In this document: positions 1 to 5,321 of the stretch, in pieces
Position numbering within the stretch: the first letter of the stretch is position 1
How the letters are laid out: the number at the start of each line of letters is the position of its first letter
Assembly: GCA_947178195.1 (NCBI GenBank)
Contig: CAMWXM010000197.1
Location: forward strand, 1 to 5,416
DNA from: an uncultured Ruminococcus sp.
Lineage (GTDB): Bacteria > Bacillota > Clostridia > Oscillospirales > Ruminococcaceae
Length of the DNA stretch: 5,416 nt
Reading direction: 5' to 3'
Program-made: the position numbers and the translations under genes
Notes under the pieces: generated by a model
What the model was told of the DNA's origin: nothing
Database searches by the model: none
What the model saw: the letters and a program-made list of their open reading frames with translations, nothing else

Positions 1-1
1 G

Positions 2-1087
2 TTCTTTTCGTTCTTAGACCTGGCAATGAAAACATTCATATCGAACGACTGGGATACTGACAACGATAGCATCGAAATAATAGCCTTTTTTATAAAGAAG
101 TATTTTGACAGGGCTTTGAGCACTTATAATTGCTCCGAAGTCGAACGTAATTACAATGCTGTAAAAGAAAAATTCAAATCGCTGAAACACCTATCTAAGC
201 AAAGAAAAAACTACTGGCTGTGTCATTTTTCAAACAGGGCTGCAATAGCAGCTGACAGAGAGTCAAATGTTCTTTTAGGCGGTGCTTACAACAACGACGC
301 TGATGCATTATACAAAGAGTCAATGGAACTCTGCTCAGCTGCTGAGAATCCCGGCGAGCTCGAAATGCAGATTTTGATTGATGAGTTTTACAGGTATTAT
401 GTATACGGTCATTCTCTAAATGACACGATACTGAATTCTTTATACGATGATCTTCGTAAGCTTGATACAGATGAGCTTCACAAAATTATTTCTCTGCAAT
501 ATCATCTGATCCTTATGGAATATATGAAGCTGAAACTGGCAAGCGCTGGGGCTGACAAGCTAAATGAGCTTCTGAAAACCGTCATCAGTTTGAGGGAGAA
601 ATGTAATTCGCCTTTTTATGTTATAAAGCTGTATCTTATCGAAATTTACATCCTCATTGAAACGAAGGAATACGGTTCGGCATATGAACTGCTTGACGAA
701 GCCAAAGAATACGCACTGATGAAAGATATGCGCGGCTGGATTTATAAGCTTTCCTGCGTAAAGGCTTTTCTGATGAAAATATGCCCCGGCATTGAAAAAG
801 AGATCGACCTGCAAGGTCAGATCCGCATAGCCTTTGAACAGTTTATGCGCATAAGGAGAAATTCCATACAGGATATCAAAAGAGAGATATTTCTTCCGAT
901 CGGGCTAGCGAAAATGGCGGAGGACTCCACCATGAGAAAAATTGTTGAATCTATTAAGTCGCAGGATAAGAATCAAGACTTCTGGGGCAGCCTTAATAAT
1001 TATCTATCAGGCAATAGGACTTCCAACGGCATTAAATATTTTAGAAGTTATTTTACCATACAGGACATCGATTTTCCGAACATTTGA
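2..1087 (+). CDS. Helical TPR-like protein of unknown function, 5'-partial
   Basis: I do not recognise a named family. The protein is almost entirely alpha-helical and amphipathic by eye, with no signal peptide or transmembrane segment. Counting from the first ATG (base 26), residues about 200-233 fit a tetratricopeptide-type helix pair (EYGSAYELLDEAKEYA has the Y..A...L..A spacing), and residues 240-280 could form another pair. TPR-like arrays usually bind proteins or peptides, for example as the sensor part of regulators or STAND ATPases. The C-terminus (about 318-353) is aromatic-rich (FWGSL, YFRSYF, DIDFPNI) and resembles a folded cap. The ATG at 26 has no Shine-Dalgarno in front of it, and the frame is open to base 2 (it would read FFSFLDLA before the Met). 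The visible part is therefore probably the C-terminal portion of a longer protein; any N-terminal domain is outside the window. The gene converges on the glycosyltransferase gene with directly abutting stop codons. Coding status is well supported by length; function is not. Confidence 0.7.
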   Translation, partial: FFSFLDLAMKTFISNDWDTDNDSIEIIAFFIKKYFDRALSTYNCSEVERNYNAVKEKFKSLKHLSKQRKNYWLCHFSNRAAIAADRESNVLLGGAYNNDADALYKESMELCSAAENPGELEMQILIDEFYRYYVYGHSLNDTILNSLYDDLRKLDTDELHKIISLQYHLILMEYMKLKLASAGADKLNELLKTVISLREKCNSPFYVIKLYLIEIYILIETKEYGSAYELLDEAKEYALMKDMRGWIYKLSCVKAFLMKICPGIEKEIDLQGQIRIAFEQFMRIRRNSIQDIKREIFLPIGLAKMAEDSTMRKIVESIKSQDKNQDFWGSLNNYLSGNRTSNGIKYFRSYFTIQDIDFPNI

Positions 1088-2191
1088 TTATATGATATTT
1101 GTCATGAATTCGATGTTGGCATTCCGGTCAGCAACAATATCATTGCGACCTTCCCGGCAACTTTTCCAAAGGGAGTTGTTTTTAAATGAGTTGAAATTAT
1201 CGACAAAATACAAAAATGGCACCTTGTATTCGCGAATGAAAAAAGGAATGAAATTCAGATAGTCGACGCATGCGGCATCTCTCTGTTGGTACGGAAAACG
1301 GACTCTTTCCGTTTCGTCAATGTGCAGATTATCAACTATTCTGTCAATATACAGATCTGAGTTTGCGATTGTTGAACAATCCAACACAAAGTAATTCCTG
1401 TCTATATACCGATTTTCTCTTGATATCAGTTCGCAGGCTCTGTCAATATACTCTGTGATCGATACGGGGATATCGGGATGCTTGGCAGTGAAAATTCCCT
1501 TGGTGTCCTCCTTTAGACTGGGGCCCATGCCGCTTCCCGTCGTGGAAGAACCACAGTGATACGCTATTGCGTCTGACACGCACACCGTTTTATATCCCAT
1601 ATTTTTTAACCTTATGCACAGATCAATATCCGAGTAGGAGTGAACCAGCTTTTCATCAAATCCTCCCGCTCGCAGAAAAAGCTCGCGACTGATCGCTGAA
1701 CAAGCTGCACATCCCGCCAAAGGAGAATGGTTCTTTGATGTCAGTTCAAAGTATGCCGGTCTGCCTGCGTAAGGGTGTGGGAAATTGTAATAGCTGGAAA
1801 CTATTCCGAATTCCTGAATGCAGTTTGTGTACATATTAAGAAGCTTTGCAGACGAATATCCTACGGAGTCGTCATTAAGCGCATCAGTAAGCCCGGTCTC
1901 AAATCCTTTTGTCACGCAGGTGTCAGCGTCGCAGAAAATCAGGCATTCTCCCTTGGCGTTTTCGACTCCAAAGTTTATTGCACGAGGGTACATCAGGTTC
2001 TCTTTAATTGAGATCACTCTGCACCTTTTTTGTACATTCAAATCTGCCGGTATCTGTGAGCCGCTGGAATTGTTATCAACAACGATGATCTCGCTTTCAG
2101 ACGGATCAAGGGCTTTCTCAAGCGAGGATATGCACATGGAAAGCAGGTTTGAATTGCTGTGAAAAGGTACTATAACAGAATATTTTATCAT
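1088..2191 (-). CDS. Family 2-like (GT-A) glycosyltransferase with unassigned C-terminal extension
   Basis: This 367-residue protein should transfer a sugar from a nucleotide-sugar donor. The N-terminus is a GT-A Rossmann-like domain: SVIVPF (5-10), VVDNNSSG (37-44, nucleotide-binding loop), and IFCDAD (85-90), whose DAD at 88-90 is the metal/UDP-binding DXD motif. An acceptor-side block follows: GGFDE (176-180), SDIDLCIRLKNMGYK (187-201, the usual [ED]DxDLxxR signature) and the YH at 211-212. This layout is typical of rhamnosyltransferase-like family 2 enzymes. No membrane anchor is visible, so it is probably cytosolic. Residues about 225-367 are not part of the usual core and I cannot assign them. 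The start is firm: AAAGGAG lies six bases upstream. That site sits inside the last codons of the kinase gene, whose stop codon ends three bases before this ATG, so the two are probably translationally coupled. The substrate is unknown; a surface glycan, spore or peptide target are all possible. Confidence 0.88.
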   Translation of the reverse strand: MIKYSVIVPFHSNSNLLSMCISSLEKALDPSESEIIVVDNNSSGSQIPADLNVQKRCRVISIKENLMYPRAINFGVENAKGECLIFCDADTCVTKGFETGLTDALNDDSVGYSSAKLLNMYTNCIQEFGIVSSYYNFPHPYAGRPAYFELTSKNHSPLAGCAACSAISRELFLRAGGFDEKLVHSYSDIDLCIRLKNMGYKTVCVSDAIAYHCGSSTTGSGMGPSLKEDTKGIFTAKHPDIPVSITEYIDRACELISRENRYIDRNYFVLDCSTIANSDLYIDRIVDNLHIDETERVRFPYQQRDAACVDYLNFIPFFIREYKVPFLYFVDNFNSFKNNSLWKSCREGRNDIVADRNANIEFMTNII

Positions 2192-2194
2192 GAT

Positions 2195-3160
2195 TTACTC
2201 CTTTGAAAGCAGGCTGAGCATATTTTCATATATGTTTTTCATCTCATTGGGACACTGGGTGTTATGATTATAATAATATATAATATTGCACATGGTCTGA
2301 TACCACAGATACACTCGGAGTTTCGGTGCTTCGCATGCCTGGCTGAATGTGATGAGTCCATCAGTGAGCACGGGAAACATCTTTTTTTTATAGTTGTCAG
2401 AAAATGAATTGAACTGCGTCAGAAGCACCTGAACAATACCATAATCCAGATCCCCGAAGCGCGCGAACTCGAAATCTATAAGCACAGCCTTTTCTGTTTT
2501 AGGGTCAAAGATGATATTAGCGGGCTTTACATCCATGTGTATAAGCGATGGCTCTGAAAATGTACTGTTATTTAGTATTCTTAGGCTATTATTATATGCC
2601 AACTGCATTTTACTTTTGTCATAACCGGTCAGAGATATATGTTTAATTTGTGTCTGCAGCTTTTTCCTAAACATTTCAGGATACCCGTCAGTAAAGAATT
2701 TATTATGCTCTGAATAAAACGGCGTATGTATATCCGCCAACAGCATGAGCTGTTGGCGAATGTCCTCGGCTGCCTTTTTCCATTGTGTATCGGATAACTC
2801 TGAGTCAAGTGTCTCTAGGTCGTATCCCTCCACATAATTCGTGATAAAAAACATATCATTATGAAATGAAAATGGAGAAACAAGTACATGAGGCAGCTCG
2901 TAATCTTCATTTTGACAAATGGCTTGAATGTATTCAGCGCAGTGTATGATATTATCCACCTTTTTTTGCAGTTTCAGAAAAAACTTGCTTCCGGTTTCGT
3001 TGCACTGTATTACATAATGATTTCTTGGTGCATTATCCAATACTATATCATGACATGCGATAAGCCTTATTCTTTCGTCGGGGTCTATCAATCCTTTTTC
3101 CATGAGTTTATTTCGTACGATTGGCATTAGTTCTTCTGTTTCCTGAATTTTTCTATTCAT
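2195..3160 (-). CDS. Phosphotransferase of the APH/choline-kinase fold
   Basis: This 321-residue protein has the eukaryotic-kinase-like fold of the APH family (aminoglycoside phosphotransferases, choline, homoserine and thiamine kinases, CotS-like proteins). Visible motifs in order: a beta-strand lysine in FFLKLQKK (K63, probable ATP-contacting lysine); the hinge ITNYVEGYDL (106-115); the Brenner catalytic motif LIHMDVKPANIIFD (206-219) with H208, catalytic D210 and N215; and the metal-binding LIDFEFARFGDLDYG (227-241) with D229. All key residues are intact, so it should be an active small-molecule kinase rather than a pseudokinase. The start is supported by AGGAG seven bases upstream. It is the first gene of an operon with the glycosyltransferase. 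True aminoglycoside resistance is unlikely on context, because it is coupled to a sugar transferase. The natural substrate, perhaps a sugar, amino alcohol or glycosylated product, cannot be deduced. Confidence is high for the fold and low for the substrate. Confidence 0.88.
   Translation of the reverse strand: MNRKIQETEELMPIVRNKLMEKGLIDPDERIRLIACHDIVLDNAPRNHYVIQCNETGSKFFLKLQKKVDNIIHCAEYIQAICQNEDYELPHVLVSPFSFHNDMFFITNYVEGYDLETLDSELSDTQWKKAAEDIRQQLMLLADIHTPFYSEHNKFFTDGYPEMFRKKLQTQIKHISLTGYDKSKMQLAYNNSLRILNNSTFSEPSLIHMDVKPANIIFDPKTEKAVLIDFEFARFGDLDYGIVQVLLTQFNSFSDNYKKKMFPVLTDGLITFSQACEAPKLRVYLWYQTMCNIIYYYNHNTQCPNEMKNIYENMLSLLSKE
2198..2204 (-). promoter_or_regulatory. Ribosome binding site of the glycosyltransferase, inside the kinase 3' end
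   Basis: Read on the minus strand this is AAAGGAG, six bases before the glycosyltransferase ATG. It lies within the last sense codons (Ser-Lys-Glu) of the kinase. Ribosomes finishing the kinase uncover or reach this site directly, which points to coupled translation and a fixed ratio of the two products. Confidence 0.85.
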
Positions 3161-3167
3161 TTCAAAT

Positions 3168-3172
3168 CTCCT
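3168..3172 (-). promoter_or_regulatory. Ribosome binding site of the kinase gene
   Basis: AGGAG on the minus strand, seven bases before the ATG at 3160. It decides the start of the kinase reading frame; no better start lies upstream. Confidence 0.8.
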
Positions 3173-3206
3173 AACATACGATAATAAAGAGTTATCTTAT
3201 GTTGAT

Positions 3207-3214
3207 ATTGTATA
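3207..3214 (-). promoter_or_regulatory. Possible -10 element for the kinase-glycosyltransferase operon (proximal candidate)
   Basis: The minus strand reads TATACAAT here, which contains plausible -10 hexamers (TATACA or TACAAT). It would give a leader of roughly 40 bases before the kinase ATG. No good -35 is seen at 16-18 bases (best: CTGATG), so this is a weak call. The alternative is the perfect TATAAT at 3278-3283. Confidence 0.25.
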
Positions 3215-3277
3215 CCGTCTCTCTAAAATCATCAGATTGACACAAATGTTCATAACAATTTGGTTTAAAAATGATTA

Positions 3278-3306
3278 ATTATACGCAAAGTCAACATCTA
3301 AATGAA
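3278..3306 (-). promoter_or_regulatory. Possible leftward promoter next to the palindrome (distal candidate)
   Basis: On the minus strand a perfect TATAAT lies at 3283-3278. Exactly 17 bases upstream is TTCATT (3306-3301), a 3/6 match to the -35 consensus that falls in the left arm of the inverted repeat. If used, it would start the kinase-glycosyltransferase transcript near base 3271 with a leader of about 110 bases. The perfect -10 and 17-base spacing favour it; the poor -35 counts against it. Confidence 0.35.
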
Positions 3307-3333
3307 TTTTTTTTTCATTTAGATGTTGACTTT
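3287..3333. repeat. Perfect 20-bp inverted repeat with T7 loop, overlapping the promoter of the defence operon
   Basis: The left arm AAAGTCAACATCTAAATGAA (3287-3306) and its exact reverse complement (3314-3333) flank seven T residues (3307-3313). The arms have only 5 G/C in 20. The repeat lies between two divergent operons, upstream of the predicted rightward transcription start, so it is not a terminator for either flanking operon in the present arrangement. The right arm contains the -35 box TTGACT, so a protein bound to the palindrome, or a cruciform, would affect the ATPase-rloB promoter. An operator is the favoured reading. A relic of a bidirectional terminator or of a small mobile element end remains possible. 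The repeat itself is certain; its role is inferred. Confidence 0.9.
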
Positions 3334-3353
3334 TGGGGAAAATGGTGTATAAT
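3326..3353 (+). promoter_or_regulatory. Sigma-A/sigma-70 type promoter of the ATPase-rloB operon
   Basis: TTGACT (3326-3331, 5/6 of the -35 consensus) and a perfect TATAAT (3348-3353) are separated by 16 bases. Transcription would start near 3360, leaving a leader of only about 18 bases that is mostly ribosome binding site. The -35 box lies wholly inside the right arm of the 20-bp inverted repeat, which suggests regulation by a palindrome-binding factor. Without repression this would be a strong promoter. Confidence 0.8.
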
Positions 3354-3363
3354 ATAGTTAAAT

Positions 3364-3370
3364 AAGGAGG
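3364..3370 (+). promoter_or_regulatory. Ribosome binding site of the AAA15 ATPase gene
   Basis: AAGGAGG, a near-perfect Shine-Dalgarno, with a seven-base spacer to the ATG at 3378. It fixes the start of the ATPase. Confidence 0.88.
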
Positions 3371-3377
3371 ATTTAAT

Positions 3378-4652
3378 ATGTTATTACAGTTTAACTTTAA
3401 AAATTATAAATCATTCAGAGATGATGTCACATTGGACTTAACAGCTACAAAAATAAGCGAATTCTCTGATAGAGTGATAAGCATAGGTAATGAAAAAATT
3501 TTGCCTGTTGCTGCAATATTTGGCGCAAATGCAAGTGGAAAATCAAATGTTCAAGAAGCTTTTAGGTTTATGGCAGCGTACGTTGAACAGTCCTTTGCAT
3601 TTGGCGGAGAGTCTGTTGATAAAAAAAATAAAGGTCGCTTGTTGAAACCTACACCATTTCTGTTTGATAGCAACAGTGCAAATGCTGCATCAACATTTGA
3701 AGTTTATTTCATAGATGGTGAGGAGCATGGTGCCAAAACATATAACTATGGGTTTGTTTTAAACCAAAACGGCGTAGCGGAAGAGTGGCTTAACTATGCT
3801 TCCAAATCTTCAAGAGGTAAATTTAAAACAATATTTTACAGAAATATATTGGATAATGAATTGGATTTGTCTGGTCTTCCAACGAAAATTATCGGGAATA
3901 TTAAAGTATCTCTTGAAAAAGAGACATTAATTGTTTCATTGGGTGCTAAGCTGAAAATAGCCAAACTTAAGTTCGTAAGGGATTGGTTTGTTAATCTGAA
4001 TTTTGCAGATTTTGGAGAGCCCCTTGAAAATCTTATGATGTCACGACTTATGCCCGAAAATTTTGATACTGATGAAAATGTCAGAAAAAACGTTGTTAAA
4101 TATTTATCAGCATTTGACAGTTCTATTGTGGATTTTAACATTGAAAAATTTCCGGATGATAAGGATAAAGATGGTCGCTTTAAAATTGAAGCAGTTCATA
4201 AAATGATTAACTCTAATGATACGGCATCAATTCCTCTTAATAATGAATCTGCGGGAACATTAAAAATGTTTTCTTTGTATCCGGTTCTGAATGAAGTTTT
4301 AGAAACAGGCAGTGTACTTTTTATTGATGAACTAAATGCAAGGCTTCACCCATTGCTTGTTAGGAGTTTTATTATCACTTTTTTGGATTCGACAATAAAT
4401 ACCAATCATGCACAGCTTGTATTTTCAACTCATGATTCATGGCAATTAAGCAAAGAACTGCTCCGTAGAGATGAGATATGGTTTACTGAAAAGGATAAAG
4501 ATGGGGTTTCCACGTTATATTCGCTTGCAGATTTTGTTGATGAAGACGGTATTAAGATTAGAAAGGATGAAAATTATGAGAAAAATTATCTTCTTGGCAG
4601 ATATGGAGCTATTCCATCATTAAAGGTGCTTAATATGTTTAAGGAGGAATAA
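3378..4652 (+). CDS. AAA15/RloA-type (COG1106-like) ATPase, AbiLi-like defence sensor
   Basis: This 424-residue ABC-like ATPase belongs to the SMC/OLD-related AAA15 group. Motifs in order: the N-terminal strand MLLQFNFKNYKSFRD (1-15), typical of the group; Walker A GANASGKS (49-56); a central insertion of variable sequence (about 80-270); an ABC-signature-like NNESAGTLKMFSLYP (288-302); Walker B VLFIDELN (313-320) with D317 and catalytic E318, followed by ARLHPLLV; the His-switch LVFSTHD (347-353, H352); and the family C-terminal blocks RRDEIWFTEKD (363-373) and NYLLGRYGAIP (403-413). All ATP-handling residues are present, so it should be active and dimerise around ATP. It has its own promoter and shares an operon with the RloB-family gene two bases downstream. 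In such pairs (AbiL, and by analogy PARIS AriA) the ATPase is thought to sense phage and control the partner nuclease. That role is inferred from family and context. Confidence 0.9.
   Translation: MLLQFNFKNYKSFRDDVTLDLTATKISEFSDRVISIGNEKILPVAAIFGANASGKSNVQEAFRFMAAYVEQSFAFGGESVDKKNKGRLLKPTPFLFDSNSANAASTFEVYFIDGEEHGAKTYNYGFVLNQNGVAEEWLNYASKSSRGKFKTIFYRNILDNELDLSGLPTKIIGNIKVSLEKETLIVSLGAKLKIAKLKFVRDWFVNLNFADFGEPLENLMMSRLMPENFDTDENVRKNVVKYLSAFDSSIVDFNIEKFPDDKDKDGRFKIEAVHKMINSNDTASIPLNNESAGTLKMFSLYPVLNEVLETGSVLFIDELNARLHPLLVRSFIITFLDSTINTNHAQLVFSTHDSWQLSKELLRRDEIWFTEKDKDGVSTLYSLADFVDEDGIKIRKDENYEKNYLLGRYGAIPSLKVLNMFKEE
4641..4647 (+). promoter_or_regulatory. Ribosome binding site of the rloB-family gene, encoded in the ATPase 3' end
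   Basis: AAGGAGG lies seven bases before a TTG start and also codes for the final residues (Lys-Glu-Glu) of the ATPase. It justifies the TTG start. The next Met codon in frame (residue 40) would remove the conserved ETEQNY motif, so TTG is preferred. Translation is probably coupled to the ATPase. Confidence 0.88.
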
Positions 4653-4654
4653 TT

Positions 4655-5320
4655 TTGAGTAAGGCAGACAGAAGCAAAAAAAGGAAAAGTAGAGATAGGT
4701 TCTCAAAACGTGTTCCTAAATTGGGATATTATTTTATAGTTACAGATACCAAAGAAACTGAGCAAAATTATATGTACGGACTGCGAGATTCAATTCCGCA
4801 GTCTGTACAAAATAATTTAGTAATCAAGGTAGTTAAGTCAAAAACTGTTGATTTGGTCGATAAAGCTATAAGCCTTGCTGCATTAAATCCTCAGTATGGT
4901 GAAGTTTGGATAGTATTTGATAGAGATGAGGTAAAAGATTTTGACGAGATAATTGCAAAGGCAGAAAGATCGGGTATACATATTGGTTGGTCTAATCCAT
5001 GCATTGAAATTTGGTTCTACGCATATTTCGGTGTTATGCCGCATTTTCAAACTTCTACTGCCTGCTGTGACGGATTTGAAGACTGTTTTAGGAAACATAC
5101 AGGCAGGAAATATGTAAAATCTGATAGCAACATATATCACAAACTGTGTGATTGCGGAAATGAAAGAAAAGCTATACAGTTAGCGAAACAAAGGCTTTTG
5201 GAACAAGTACGAAATGGAAAGTACAAACCTTCTGAAATGATTGCATGCACTACAGTTTATGAACTTGTTGATGAGATTGTATCTAAAATAAAATATAAAG
5301 AAAAATATGGTGATATATGA
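4655..5320 (+). CDS. rloB: RloB-family TOPRIM-like protein, AbiLii-like putative nuclease effector
   Basis: This 221-residue protein has a very basic N-terminus (residues 3-22, many K/R, possibly nucleic-acid binding). The RloB hallmarks follow: YYFIVTDTKETEQNY (25-39, the position of the usual CEGxxTExxY), VWIVFDRDE (84-92, the DxD acidic pair D89/D91 of TOPRIM-like folds), SNPCIEIWFYAYFG (113-126, the usual SNPxFExWxxxHF), and KYVK...IYHKL (152-164). Length is close to that of other RloB proteins. TOPRIM-like nucleases use these acidic residues to bind Mg2+ and cut nucleic acid. In the analogous PARIS system the TOPRIM partner cleaves tRNA; the target here is unknown. The usual first glutamate (CEG) appears to be D31, a departure from the canonical motif. 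Five cysteines cluster at 137, 138, 144, 165 and 167. The gene starts with TTG two bases after the ATPase stop, so the pair is an operon. Family assignment is firm; the defence role is inferred. Confidence 0.88.
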   Translation: MSKADRSKKRKSRDRFSKRVPKLGYYFIVTDTKETEQNYMYGLRDSIPQSVQNNLVIKVVKSKTVDLVDKAISLAALNPQYGEVWIVFDRDEVKDFDEIIAKAERSGIHIGWSNPCIEIWFYAYFGVMPHFQTSTACCDGFEDCFRKHTGRKYVKSDSNIYHKLCDCGNERKAIQLAKQRLLEQVRNGKYKPSEMIACTTVYELVDEIVSKIKYKEKYGDI

Positions 5321-5321
5321 A

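Noticed and set aside
942..1262. 106-residue open frame on the + strand across the end of the TPR-like gene and the glycosyltransferase 3' end
   Set aside because: It overlaps two well-supported genes, has no convincing ribosome binding site and shows no recognisable motif; it is a shadow frame.
2195..3160. An aminoglycoside resistance gene
   Set aside because: The fold and catalytic motif are right, but APH-fold enzymes have many substrates, and this one is coupled to a glycosyltransferase rather than carried on a resistance cassette. No specific APH subfamily motif was recognised.
3287..3340. The inverted repeat as a Rho-independent terminator
   Set aside because: It lies between two divergent gene starts, upstream of the predicted rightward transcription start. 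Its stem has only 5 G/C in 20 bases and only four T residues follow it. A terminator role for the present flanking genes does not fit.
3378..5320. PARIS (AriA-AriB) or an OLD/Gabija system
   Set aside because: The ATPase is of a related type, but the second protein carries RloB motifs (TExxY, DRDE, SNPxxExW) rather than those of DUF4435, and there is no UvrD-like helicase. AbiL/RloAB is the better fit.
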